A DNA stretch of 64,000 nucleotides, taken from assembly GCA_022828595.1 (NCBI GenBank), contig JAKGHH010000005.1, positions 53,687,655 through 53,751,654 of the forward strand, read 5' to 3'. Source of the DNA: Nelumbo lutea (lineage: Eukaryota; Streptophyta; Magnoliopsida; Proteales; Nelumbonaceae). The number at the start of each line of letters is the position of its first letter. Positions within the stretch are counted from its first letter, which is position 1. The notes below the pieces were generated by a model. The model saw only the letters and a list, made by a program, of their open reading frames with translations, ran no database searches and was not told the DNA's origin. A program made the position numbers and the translations under genes. Positions 1 to 10,605 of the stretch are shown piece by piece.

Positions 1-99
1 AAATTTTGAAGTAAGAAACTTACCAGTTCTGATCGTAGAGGTTCTTGGACGGAAGCGCCGATCTGAAGCGTTCGAGCTGGGTCCGTTACTAAGGTCAGA

Positions 100-782
100 A
101 CCGCGACTGTTTCTTCTGTTGGCGCAGCTCGTTCTTTGCCTTGCTCCATAGGCCGCTCCGGCTCGAGGTCGTCAGCTACCTTGGTTTTTCCCTTCAGGGC
201 GGTGACATAGCACTTACGGGACTCGAGCTGGTCGCCCCACGCTACTCCTACACCGAAGTCAGTTGGGAACTTCATAGCCAAATGGTAAGTGGAGACCACC
301 ACCCGTAGGACATGGGTGATCGGTCGACATACTACGGCATTGTAGAGGAGGGGGTCACGACCACCAAGAAGTCATGCTTGAATCTGACCACATAAGGCCA
401 TGTGCCGACTTCCACAGGTACTGTTATTTTCCCAAGGGGCCTGACTTCTTCTCCACTGAAGCCTACCAAAGGAGTGTCTGCGGGCTTCCGGTCGCTTCTC
501 TACAACTGGAGCTGGTCAAATGCAACTTTGACGAGGATGTCGGCTGAGCTACCTGAGTCGACAGTACACGCCTGACCTCAAAGTCGTTGACTCTTAGTTT
601 TATTACGAGCGCATCACCGTGGGGGTAGTGGACTCCTCGCGCATCATCTTCTATGAAGAAAATTGGCTCTTCTATCCTCGGCCATTTTGGGGGGTACTAC
701 TCCTCTCGAGTGGCTTCACGAACCGAAGTCCAAGCTGCTGCTGAAGTGCAACCCGCGACGATAGAACCTCCCACTATCATGT
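100..782 (-). pseudogene. aspartic protease domain of element A
   Basis: This is the retroviral-type protease that would cut the Gag-Pol polyprotein. It starts with the same M-I-V-G-G residues (ATG at 780) seen in elements B and D. The active-site stretch V-D-S-G-S-S-A-D-I-L can be read around 515-545, but only after a one-base loss just upstream, so the reading frame is broken. It keeps the catalytic Asp-Ser-Gly that B and D have changed to Asp-Ser-Ser. Confidence 0.7.
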
Positions 783-799
783 GGATGGTTCCCCGACTA

Positions 800-2647
800 G
801 CCACTCCTCCGGAGGCTGCCTCTATGGCTGTTCGACCGGCCTGCTGCTGGACTCGGGAGCATCCTTACTGTGCTTCCCTTGTCGACCTGTTTTACTACTA
901 TTATTATTATTATTCTGTACAAAGTTTCTTAGATATCCGTGACGGATGAGCTCCTCTATCTCGTCACGGAGGTTCTTACAACTCTCGGTACTGTGACTGT
1001 GATCTTTGCGAAAACTACAATACAAATTCTTATTCCTTTCATTGGGATTCCCCCTCAGACGGGATGCCCACTTCACGTATGGGGCGTCCTTGATCGCCAT
1101 CAGGATTTCAGCCCGCTTTGCGTTCAGTGGTGTGTAATCGGCTTGGTCCACTACAGGAGGTCGGAATAATTGACCTGGCCTTGCCCCCCGAGCTGTGTCC
1201 TTTTTCTTTTGGCTGTCTCCTTGACTGGAGAGTTCTCCTTCCCTCATTCTTTTTTCGGGCGCGCCCTTGCCCTTTTGGTTGATATCCTCTTCGGTGGCTA
1301 TGAACTTGTCCGCAAGTTTCAGGAACTCGGTTATGGCTGCTGGTTGGTTGACGACCATGTGCCATTTAAACTTTTTGTGTGCCACGCCCTTCTTAGCTGC
1401 TGCAAGGCGTACGACGGGGTCCAGGCGCGGTACCTGCATATAGGCATCGTTGAACCGCTTGATATAGCTTTGGATGGATTCTCCCTCTCACTGTACTATG
1501 CTTAGGAGACTTTCTTTAGTTCGCGGACACCGCTTGCTAGTAACGAAGTGGGACGTGAAGGTTTGTGCGAACTGCGCCCAACTTCTTATCGACCCGGTGC
1601 CAAGTTCTGGTACCATGTGCGGGCTGCTCCCCTAAAAGTAGTGGAGAAGGCCACACACATGCACGACTCACTGGCTCGCGCCAGGTGCATCTACGACTGA
1701 AAGGCATCTACGTGGTCATTTGGGTCAAACGTCCTGTCATACTTGTCAAGAGGGGGGAGCTTGAAGTCTTTGGGCATTGGGATTGCTAGGAGCTCGGAAG
1801 ACAGGGGGGATGGAACCGAGAGGAGGGGAGTTTTGACTTCGGCCAAGTTTACCTCTTCTTTGCCCATGAGCTCGGGCAAATCGCGAGTGACAGATCGGCG
1901 AGCCCGATGGCGACATCTCTGCTTCTTGGTGGGCTTGGCGTTCGTGCTGCTCACCTCTGTGCTGTCCGGAATGGTCTGCGCAAGGAGTATCCTGGTCTGC
2001 TGGTGATGGCTATGAACAGAGGGGTCCTACTTGGAGTCTGTTGCCAGGACCTCGAACCGGTTCTCAAGGAGCGGGGTTTCAAACTTCGACTGCCGAGGTG
2101 ACGTAGACCTGGCGAGCTGGGGTCCTCCTGACCTACTCGCCCGCGGTGAGATCGGGGTAGCCGGTCTCTCTCGTCTACTGCGGGGGGAGGCCTGGTTTTT
2201 TGGGAGGTTTGGGGGGGGCTCTCCTTGGCCAGAGGGGCGCTCGTCCTGGTGGTGAGACTTAGCTTGCTGTGAGGCTGGACACCGAGGCGGGAGTTGCGGC
2301 TACTGAAGCTGGGGTTGAGGCAGCTGAGGGAACTGCTGCTGATACTGATACTGGGAGACCTGGTGCAGTACGTGTTGTTGATAGAGCTGAAGTTGTTGGA
2401 ACTGTTGCATTTGGACCTGCATGGCCCGCATGCATTGCATCAGGTCCTCTAATTGGTTTGAGCAGGCCGCTGGGGGCACGACCAAGGGTTCGGTGAACGT
2501 CGCTCTGACTGTAGTAGGGAGTGGGGTGACGACAAGTGCCACTATGAGAGGCACATTCAAGCTGGGGATTCCGTCCGCTGAGAGGGGGACGGTGAACTGT
2601 TTGATACACACAGTAGGAAGCTGGGGTTGTTCCCTAGAGTTATCCAT
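800..2647 (-). pseudogene. gag of element A
   Basis: This is the structural capsid/nucleocapsid protein of a Ty3/gypsy element. The start is taken at 2647 (M-D-N-S-R-E-Q), the position matching B and D. A Gln-rich N-terminal part (2300-2647) is followed by the capsid core, broken over several frames (1691-1954 and the frame at 822-1439). A zinc knuckle of the form Y-C-S-F-x-K-D-H-x-H-S-T-E-x-C lies near 1000-1040. After it comes a run of Asn codons (about 890-915). There are frameshifts between 2300 and 1440, so no full protein is possible. Confidence 0.75.
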
Positions 2648-2736
2648 TTTCGTGCTTCGTCCGACGTTGTTGGATTGTTTCGAGGAAGAGAAGAACTTAG
2701 AAAGTTTAGAGATAAAGGCTTTTTGAAGCGTTTCCC

Positions 2737-2751
2737 ACAGACGACACCAAA
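2737..2751 (-). other. primer-binding site of element A
   Basis: On the minus strand, directly after the LTR, the sequence is TTTGGTGTCGTCTGT. It matches the site of element D (ATTGGCGCCGTCTGT) except for C-to-T changes and one leader base. TGGCGCC is complementary to the 3' end of several plant tRNAs, tRNA-Asp among them. Which tRNA is used is inferred. Confidence 0.65.
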
Positions 2752-3595
2752 TGATGTAGCACAATCCGGTCACTCCTAGCTGGCGCTCGCATGGCTCCTG
2801 AGAGGTACCTGAGATGAGAAGAAAGAGGAAGAACTCCCGATGGATTTCCCAGCGGGAACGCTCCGATGCTTAAGTTAGTATTGAGTGCAAGAAGCAAAAG
2901 GAGAACAAAGGCTAAGAGTGAGGATAGTGTGTTACCACTATGTTCAAGAGGTCAGAGATTCAAGAAGCCGTTTCCTTTCTGCCCTAAGGGCTTTTATAGG
3001 GATACTCACATCAGATAGGACATAACCGTCACTGGGCTCCTGCCACAACCGTTATCGGCCAGGGCTGCGCAGGTGGCCGTTGTGGTGTACGCTTCGCTCG
3101 GGTGAGTGACACGTTTCCAAAGTGGCAGGCACGCCTTTTCCTGTCAAGAGATGTGGACACAGACTGTCGAAAGGACTGGTACTGTGCCGTCAGTAGAGGA
3201 TATGGCGCAGTCTGGCCAATACGGTCTGTCAGTCGGAAGCTTTCTAGGGGGCACTAGTGCGGCTCATTCGCGAGCTATCTCGTGGCGAGCTTGGAACACT
3301 TCAGGATTACCCTTAGTGAAATTGGTCCTTGGAATGACTTGTCCGCTAGGGAGCTCGGGCTAGCTGATAACTTTAGCTCGCGAGCTACAGTTGCCTCGGA
3401 GTATCTCTTCAAAGATAGCACGGGAAACCCGGAGTTCGCCTTGTGGCGGACTCCTCCCCTCGTAGCTGTAACGTAGCGGACTGCTTCGTGGGCCCGTCAT
3501 TTGGTCGCTCCGGGCTTCAACGCTAGGCTGTCGCTCATATTGAGTCGGCATCTACGTGTCGTCGTTTCATAGGTTGGGTCAAATCATTCTTCATC
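2752..3595 (-). repeat. 5' LTR of element A
   Basis: This 844-bp LTR begins TGATGTAG and ends TTCATCA on the plus strand, with TG...CA ends. Its first part (about 2752-2930) aligns with the LTR of element B at 18027 and 28091; the rest has diverged. The partner LTR is outside the window, so the target duplication cannot be checked. The five bases to the right are CTATC. Confidence 0.8.
2989..2998 (-). promoter_or_regulatory. likely TATA box in LTR of element A
   Basis: The minus strand reads CTATAAAAGCCC, a good plant TATA box. It lies inside the LTR about 240 bp before the LTR end that joins the leader. Transcription would run left through gag. Confidence 0.45.
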
Positions 3596-3798
3596 ACTAT
3601 CAATGTATGATATTGGTTCAATCCAACCCAATCCAATATAAAATTATTATAGATGGGCCAAGTCCAATCCAATCTAACAAATACTTTGGATAAGTCTGTA
3701 CTGGCCCAATTTAATGTCTTATTGGTCCATCGAATCCGTACAAATTGATTTTGGTTTGGAAGGGATCCAACCCAAAACCAGTCAATTAACACACCTTA
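3596..3798. mobile_element. right part of a hAT-type MITE
   Basis: This aligns with the second half of the complete MITE at 5577-6068: shared stretches around 'gatattggtt', 'ccaatctaa.aaata.tttgga' and 'gtacaaattgattttgg'. It ends with a similar terminal sequence (ATTAACACACCTTA). Element A is inserted at its left edge. The other half should lie beyond the left end of element A. Confidence 0.65.
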
Positions 3799-5568
3799 AT
3801 GTAAATTTCCTATAAGCACAATAAGCATTTTGTCAAGACCTAAGCAAGGTTCAAAGTATTGGAAATGCAATTTTAAGAGACATATCGGGATACGCCTTGA
3901 ATGCGCATGCGTATCAAAGAAAAACTAAGATACGCATAGACACGTTTAGAAACATTATAAATATTTTAATAAATCATAAAAATACATCAACAACACTAAA
4001 TATAATACCTCAATGAGGTGTATATACATTAAATTAATATATTTTAATAGTTTTATGAAGAAATATATTGAAGTTAGTTATAATTTCATTAAAAATCCTA
4101 TGCTTAACTATAATTTATAAATTATAATACTTAAGTTTTAATGTTTTATGGGATGGGAAAAACCCAACTCTCCTATCCAACCATAAATCATTCATTGGCA
4201 CAACTTCTAAGTGAAAATATAATTAATAATTATTTATTATTTAAATAATTATTATTTACTATTTATTTCTAAAAATTATAAAAATAAAATAAACATTATA
4301 TAATATATTAAAAAAATAGTTATTAAAAAATAAATTTCAATTGCTTTGTTGATATGATAGATCATCCATAGAATTATAATATATTCAATCATTGTGGTCA
4401 AATGATAAAATATAATTAATTAATTAATTATTTTTTAATTCTAAAAGTAGAAAAATAAAAAAATGTTAAAGAATAAATTTCAATTGGTCTATGGATATGA
4501 TAGATCATCCATAGAATTATAGTATATTCAATTGTTGTGATCAAATGATAAAATATAATTAATTATTATTTAGTTTATATTTCTAAAAATATAAAAACAA
4601 AACATATTAAAGAAGAAATTTAAATTGCTCTATGGATATGATAGATAAATCCATAGATCTAAAACATATTTAGTCTTTATAGGTAGAGAAAAAATTACAT
4701 TTTTAATTTTTTTGTTAATTTATATTTTCCCCAAGTATCTTCATTAAATTTCCATAAATCTATTGAAGATAACACAAAAAATTGTGATTTTGAATGCAAG
4801 AAATGCATATCAACATTAATTTAAACATTCAAGAAAATAAAGAAATCACAAGATATTATAAAAAGTTAAAAAAAACGTATCTATTTTTGCCATATTTCTT
4901 CAAATTTTGAAAAATCTTCAAAGAAGATTAACGATTCGCACGTGTTTCTTGCAATTTTTTGCAAATCTAGCATAATAGGAATGAGACTTGGAGTCTTAGA
5001 GTCATTTAGGGGTGAAAGAAGGCTTATTTCAAGCAAATCTAACACAATTTTTTGCAAATCTAACACAATGTATTGATACACCCACGATACACATAAAAAA
5101 AGATAAGACATCCAATTTTCATTCGTATCCCGTATCTAGTTTTTAAAAATATCAAAATTTTAAACCTTGATTAGCATAACAATGATGAATGCAAATTGAA
5201 GAAGAAACATGATGAGAAAAAAAAAAAAAAGTTGAGAAGAAGGTTTAAGGCTTAACATTGCATTGAACAAAAAGTCAGATGATTGTACTTTAGTGAAGGA
5301 TGGATCCTTGCAACATTTGGAAGGAGATCCTATTGAGCCATACTTTAGCGAAGCAGTGATGATACGTGGTACAAAAAGAAGAGAAGAGTGATGTTGGACA
5401 AAATGCCTCTACAAAGCCTTTTTCTTTTTTACTCCGAACTGATAGGATGTTCTTTTTTTTTTTTTTTTTTATCCCCAACAGAGAATCTGGTGGATGGGGA
5501 ACCACCAAGGATTTTATTTAACCATTGTCAAAAGGAAACATCAAAGGTATAAGAAAGAACATTAAGCA
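3799..5568. repeat. AT-rich gene-free stretch, possible degenerate MITE-like element
   Basis: No gene is seen. The ends resemble each other in inverted order: CAAGGTTCAAAGTATTGG at 3844 and, on the other strand, CAAGGTTTAAAATTTTGAT ending near 5169. This suggests an old non-autonomous DNA element of about 1.3 kb. No convincing target duplication was found. Long poly(A)/poly(T) tracts lie at 5217-5230 and 5453-5470. Confidence 0.35.
4331..4690. repeat. tandem repeat, period about 142 bp, 2.5 copies
   Basis: The copies start at about 4331, 4474 and 4615. Each begins with TAAATTTCAATTG or a close variant, followed by GATATGATAGATCATCCATAG and an AT-rich tail. The third copy is truncated near 4690. 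Confidence 0.75.
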
Positions 5569-5576
5569 CCACTGAG

Positions 5577-6068
5577 TAGGGTGTCAATTGGATTGGATTT
5601 GGTTCCAATGAATATTTTGGACCATTTTGGACCGGTTCAATTTATTGTCTGGACCATTCAATCTATTTAAATTTGTTTCCATTTAGCTTGGTTTCAATCC
5701 AAACCTGGTCTATTAACACCTATATTCTTATCTTATATCAATGGACTAGATATTGGTTTAAGCCAATCCAGTTCAATATAGATTTATTATGGACGGGCTA
5801 TGTCTAATCCAATCTAATAAATATTTTGGACCCAAGGTTTAAAGTATAGACACGTATCGGCCTGTACCGATCAATACGTATCATTCCAGCACTCCACCGA
5901 TATGCCCGTCTGACCGGTCAGGGTGTGGTAAAGACCTAAACCGGCTCCCCTGAACAAGATGGCAAAAAAAATAAAAAACAAAAAACCACCAAAGGGAGTA
6001 TCTAATCCGTCCAAATTGATTTTGGACTGGACGAGGTCCAGTTCAAAACCGGTCCACTAACACCCTTA
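5577..6068. mobile_element. hAT-type MITE, complete (492 bp)
   Basis: The terminal inverted repeats are TAGGGTGTCAATTGG on the left and, on the opposite strand, TAAGGGTGTTAGTGG on the right. A perfect 8-bp target duplication CCACTGAG flanks it (5569-5576 and 6069-6076). TAGGG ends with 8-bp duplications are typical of hAT elements. It has no coding capacity. About 5830-6000 is not shared with the related copy at 3596-3798 and begins like the repeat at 3844, so it may be a nested insertion. Confidence 0.85.
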
Positions 6069-6078
6069 CCACTGAGTC

Positions 6079-6436
6079 TTAAAGGAAAAAAGGGGCATTA
6101 TCAGAACTGGCAAAAACCAAACTGGAGGAAACCAGATTAAATCCTTCTGCAATTGGGGATGCATGAAAATCTTCTGCAAACAGGACTCTAAGCTCTCTTG
6201 GAAGGTGCGGTGGAGGGTAAAAGATGGCAAAATTTGCTTCACCAATTCCTTTGTTAGCCAGGAAGTTGGCACACTTATTACCTTCTTGAACAGAGTGAGT
6301 GAAGATAGTTGTCATGGGAGAGAGAAACTGTTTTATCTTTCTCACAAGATAAATTAGGTTCCATGGGCAATGAGAGACGTCATTCATTATGTCTATGAGA
6401 GTTTTAGTCACTCTCGATTTTCACAGAGAGCAAATT
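6079..6436 (-). pseudogene. RNase H-like domain relic (non-LTR retrotransposon type)
   Basis: The minus-strand reading contains H-S-V-Q-E-G-N-K-C-A-N-F-L-A-N-K-G, then P-P-H-L-P-R-E-L-R-V-L-F-A-E-D. This matches the C-terminal pattern of plant RNase H-like (RVT_3) domains often found at the end of LINE polyproteins: the H-x-x-R-E-G-N-x-x-A-D-x-L-A box followed by L-P-x-E-L-R-x-L. The usual Asp of the A-D pair is Asn here. Only the last third of the domain is present and no reverse transcriptase lies beside it, so it is taken as a relic. A 114-bp direct duplication covers its upstream end. Confidence 0.5.
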
Positions 6437-6550
6437 AGAAACTGTTTTATCTTTCTCACAAGATAAATTAGGTTCCAAGGGCAATGAGAGACATCATTCA
6501 TTATGTCTATGAGAGTTTTAGTCACTCTCGATTTTCACAGAGAGCAAATT
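6323..6550. repeat. 114-bp direct tandem duplication
   Basis: Unit 1 is 6323-6436 and unit 2 is 6437-6550. Both begin AGAAACTGTTTTATC and end CAGAGAGCAAATT. They differ at only a few bases (for example CCATGGGC versus CCAAGGGC), which suggests a recent event. Confidence 0.85.
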
Positions 6551-8402
6551 CTTGCTGCGACAGCAGATGAGACCGTCGAGAAGTGCTAGGAATTCTCAGG
6601 AATTCAATATGGAAGGAAGTCGTGTTACCCTAGTAATTGTGGAAAGCCAGGATTAATTTCTCCATTACCTTTCATCAAGAAACTTCATAGACTGATTGAC
6701 TTTATAGCATCGTGTTGTTCACAATGGATAACTTTGATCTAATATATTAACGGCTAGATTGTCGTTACTCAAATATCAACCCAACACCCAATCAACTTAC
6801 TTTGATACCAAATGTAAAGCACAACAAACAAGTGGACCCAGACAAAATGAAGCAAAACAACATAATCCATGACACTTAAATTACACACAATACATCACAT
6901 AACCAAGATTTACAATGACAATTGAGTCTTGCCGATTTATACAAGGCGGTTTAGCAAAACTTATGATAGATTACATGGAACTTCTTATATCCACAAAAAC
7001 AGTTATAGGGCTGATCATGGGCTCCGCCGGGCTTAGCTCCAATTATAAGAGCTTTAACTTAGGCCCAGGACCGACTCACACCCCGGGCCTAGATTACCAG
7101 CCCAACAGGCCCGCTTTGGGCTTAACGGCTTTCTAAGCCTAACGAGTAATGATTTTCGGCCCATGACATCAGATGATAAATTTTAATTAATTTATTTTTT
7201 TGAATTAAATAATAAATTGCTTAAATATACTTTATATAAGTAATGTGGGATTTGAAACAATACTAAATACTAAATAGCATGGTTTTTAAAAACGAATCGA
7301 TGACCGAACTGGTCAGGAGTCCGGTTACCGGTTCGAACGGTTAATCAGCCGGTTCAGCGGTTTGCTGGTCAAGATCAACGGTTTTGGAGGAAAACCAATG
7401 ACCATTTCCCGGTTTTGAAAACAGTGCTAAACAATTAGTGCAACTATTGACTGTTTTTCCAAGTCCCAGGTTGCTTAGGAATGAGAATGAAGGCTTTGCC
7501 TTCACCTATATAGGGCCTTGCTTAGGATGACAATTTTCATACATGAATTGGCTCAAATGTTGACATGAGCCAGGCCTGGCCTAGACTGGGTTTGAGATAT
7601 TAGGCCCAAACTGTCCCTGATTTTTTTTGGGTTTGATGTGGTTTCAGGCTGTACACAAAAATCTGGGCCCAAGCTTGCGGATTAAGCCAGGTCAAGAATG
7701 ATCACCCCTATTTGCGAACCGATTAATGAAGTCAGTGGTGACTGATGACTTGTATCAAATTCTCCTGGATCTCTAGCTGAATGCAACCTAACCGCTGTTG
7801 AATCAGTAATTAAGAAGCCTGACTCACCATCTATTTGTTCAAATATTTTCTTGCTAGTTTTCAAATTTGAACTTGAGTTTTCCTTAACTGACCATTGTGG
7901 GCTTGGTTGAAGCAACCATCTAACATCTCACTTGGGCGAGATTGAATCCTCTAATAGTTACCCTCGTGTACTTGGATATTCTTGATACCATCTTGCCACT
8001 GGAGAGCTGGTTTTAAATTCATTTACTTCGATATCCTTGTTAGTTAAAGCCATGTTTTCGCATGAATGTTATCATAATACTTGGCATTAATTGGAGCTCT
8101 CTTCTTGTTCGAACCACCATGATCAACACCAAGCTTTCCTTGGTCGTATTAGATGTGTTCGCCAATCGTCTACAAAGCTGGGCCTCACAATTCACAGTAT
8201 GTGGAATTGAAGACCGAATTTCTGACTGTTGGAAATTCTTCTCTTTCCATTACCCTGGATGCCCATGTTTCATCAGAAAAGCCCAACTTAAGCACAAATA
8301 AAAGGAGAAGGTTGAAAACCAGATGACAAATCGGACGAGCAACTAGAAAGAAGAAGCGCAGGAGGGTAGGAGTAAAGAAAGGAAGAAAACTCAAAAAGCC
8401 GA
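6551..8402. other. gene-free stretch with one MITE candidate
   Basis: No gene can be supported. The minus strand between about 8055 and 7682 has two open stretches in neighbouring frames with no family I recognise; it may be a decayed exon. Poly-purine and low-complexity sequence fills much of the rest. Confidence 0.4.
7278..7426. mobile_element. small MITE candidate (about 149 bp)
   Basis: The ends are CATGGTTTTTAAAAACGAATC and, on the other strand, CACTGTTTTCAAAACCGGGA. The flanks CTAAATAG and CTAAACAA agree at 6 of 8 bases. A related GGTTTTTAAAAACGAA sequence recurs at 63391. The terminal match and the imperfect duplication make this plausible but not firm. Confidence 0.4.
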
Positions 8403-8457
8403 GTTTTGGAGAATCAACATTTTATCTGCCAGTCAGAGTCTTCCGGTCATTGCAGAT
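8403..8457. repeat. left remnant of the repeat array that received the copia element
   Basis: TTTTGGAGAATCAACATTTTAT (8404-8425) is nearly identical to a stretch at 15917-15938. The following TCTTCC...CATTGCAGAT matches the unit ends at 15790-15806 and 15880-15900. Joined across the copia insertion, this makes a third unit of the array described at 15744-15940. Confidence 0.6.
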
Positions 8458-8652
8458 TGATACGAAAGCACGGAGGATGAGTGGAGAAAATAATAATTCA
8501 CTCTATCAATTCAATGGGTTACAACCTATTTATAATGGAGCTAATAGGGTTGGCGATAAGAAGCCAACCCTTAATAGGGAACTATACAAAGAGTAAAAGA
8601 TAAGATTAGGAGATAGAATACTAATTGTGGTAAAATACGAATTGTGCTAACA
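8458..8652 (-). repeat. 3' LTR of the copia element
   Basis: This 195-bp LTR lies at the downstream end of the minus-strand element. It is nearly identical to 15547-15738. The plus strand holds CCTATTTATAAT, so the minus strand reads ATTATAAATAGG, a TATA-like box. Confidence 0.93.
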
Positions 8653-8668
8653 TCCCCCCTCAAACTCA
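8653..8668 (-). other. polypurine tract of the copia element
   Basis: On the minus strand GAGTTTGAGGGGGGAT directly precedes the 3' LTR. This is the usual plus-strand priming site. Confidence 0.8.
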
Positions 8669-8685
8669 AGATGGCAATGTATCAG

Positions 8686-9430
8686 TCATCTGGAGTTTGC
8701 CAAATAGAGCACGAAAGCGAAGAGGAGAGTGAACTTTTGTAAAGATATCTGCAGACTAATCCTTAGAAGAGACAGGAATAAGTCGAACAGTACCATCGAG
8801 CACATGTTGACGAATAAAGTGACAATCAGTCTCAATATGCTTGGTGCGCTCATGAAAGACATCATTGTGAGCAATATGTATGGTACTACGATTGTCACAG
8901 TAAAGAGGAGTAGCAGATGAATGAGTAATTCCCATGTCATGGAGTAACCATCGTAACCATAACAGCTCAAAGGTAGTGTCAGCAAGAGTTCGATATTCAG
9001 TTTCAGTACTGGAACGAGAGACAACCGTTTGCTTCTTACTATGTTAGGATATAAGAGAATCTCCAAGAAAGAAGTAATAACCAGTAGTGGAGCGTCTATC
9101 AGTAAGATCATTGGCCCAATCAACATCAGAATATGCGATCAAATGAAGAGAGGAAGAACTGGGGTAGTGAAGTCCGTGAAACAAAGTGCCCTTGACATAA
9201 CGGATGATACGGAGCACAACAACATAATGAGTAGTGCGAGGAGCAGACATGAACTGACTCACAATATGGACAACATATGCAATATCAGGACAAGTAATAG
9301 TAATATATACAAGACTGCCAATTAGTTGCCGATATAAGGTGCAGTCACTAAGAGGAGTACCACTAGTGGCTGAAAAATGGGCATTATGCTCAATGCCTAA
9401 AAAATAATTCAGTCGACCAAGATCTTTCAT
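8686..9430 (-). pseudogene. copia RNase H domain
   Basis: This domain removes the RNA strand during reverse transcription. The frame beginning at 9430 starts M-K-D-L-G-R-L-N-Y-F-L-G-I-E, the connection region, and continues with D-V-D-W-A-N-D-L-T-D-R-R-S-T-T-G-Y, the signature start of copia RNase H. It then stops near 9044. The rest (S-R-S-S-T-E-T-E-Y, then I-F-T-K near the end) continues in another reading to about 8690. A frameshift or stop near 9045 breaks the domain. Confidence 0.8.
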
Positions 9431-9472
9431 GTCAAACTATTTGCTAAGAAAAGACTTAAGAGCTGAAATGCC

Positions 9473-10483
9473 CTATAAATCATCGCCAGTGATGATCATG
9501 TCATCCACATAAAGGAGAAGAAGTACACAACCTTGACAGGTCTTACGAATGAACAAGGCATGATCATAAGTGCTAGATTGAAAACCAAACTGACAAACAA
9601 TAGAGCTGAACTTGGAGAACCATGCTCGAGGCGCTTGCTTAAGACCATATAAAGCCTTACGGAGACGATAGACCTGATTAGGGAGATGATCATAACCAGG
9701 AGGAGGTTGCATATAAATCTCTTCAGAAAGATCGCCATTGAGAAAAGCATTCTTAACATCCATCTGAAATAGCTGCCAGTGCTTAGCAGCAGCAATCGCA
9801 ATAAGACTGCAAGCAGAAGTGAGACGAGCTACTGGGGCAAACGTCTCCTCATAATCAATGCCATACTCCTGTGTAAACCCTTTGGCTACAAATTTAGATT
9901 TATACCTTTCAACTGAACCATCTGCCTGAATCTTGATTTTGTAGACCCATTTACAACCAATCACAGATTTATCTAGAGGCAGGTCAACTAAATCCCAAGT
10001 ATGAGTGCTTGTAAGAGCTTGAATTTCTTCTACCATTGCTTTCTTCCATAGAGGGTTAGTACTAGCCTCGCGATAGGTACAAGGCTCGTATAAATATACA
10101 ATGGTAGAATAACAGTGAAAATCATGAAGGATAATAGAAGGTTTAGTGACCCTACCAGAATGATGTAGTGAAGTATCAGAATGATCAGGGTCTAATTCAT
10201 CAAGAGGAATCAAGGGCTCGAAAGAAGGCTGATCCGGAGGATCCATAGCCAAGGTAGATGCAATAGGAGTGGTTGTAGGTTGTGCAGTATTGAGAGAGCT
10301 ATCAGAGGAAGGAGTAGTAGGACATGCAGGTAAATCATCAAGAAAAAATGAAATAGTAGGATCAGTAAAAAATTGTGGAGATGTTGTGGTAACTCGAAAT
10401 GAGGAGAGACTCGAGAATATTTTGTGTTCCCAAAAGGTAACATGACAAGATATGCGAAGTCTTGGGAAAGAGGATCCCAACAC
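9473..10483 (-). pseudogene. copia reverse transcriptase domain
   Basis: A 336-codon open stretch. It contains W-K-K-A-M-V-E-E-I-Q-A-L, then W-V-Y-K-I-K, F-A-P-V-A-R, Q-M-D-V-K-N-A-F-L-N-G-D-L, A-L-Y-G-L-K-Q-A-P-R-A-W, and finally the catalytic Y-V-D-D-M-I-I. This is a nearly full copia RT (RVT_2) with intact catalytic Asp residues. It ends at a stop at 9473, so RT is cut off from RNase H. The N-terminal third is the Ser/Thr-rich linker that follows integrase. Confidence 0.92.
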
Positions 10484-10605
10484 CGATATCCTTTATGTTC
10501 AATACCATACCCGAGAAAACAACATAAATGCACTTTTGGTTCCAATTTAGAATGTTCATGAGGTTGTAATAGAACAAAACAAGCACAACCAAAAACATGA
10601 AGAGA

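Larger units (their letters stand above)
1..3595 (-). mobile_element. Tat-lineage Ty3/gypsy retrotransposon A, 5' part only
   Basis: Reading on the minus strand, the order is 5' LTR (2752-3595), primer-binding site, gag, and aspartic protease. The window then starts between protease and reverse transcriptase, so most of pol and the 3' LTR lie to the left. Positions 1-2751 run parallel to 25313-28090 of element B at high similarity, with the same order of domains, so A and B are relatives of one family. The element is broken by frameshifts. It ends at 3595 with TCATCA and is followed by DNA of a hAT-type MITE. Confidence 0.88.

Noticed and set aside
822..949. Plus-strand open frame at 653-949
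   Set aside because: Antisense to the gag end and protease start of element A; the poly-Tyr tail is just the (TTA/TAT)n repeat read backwards.
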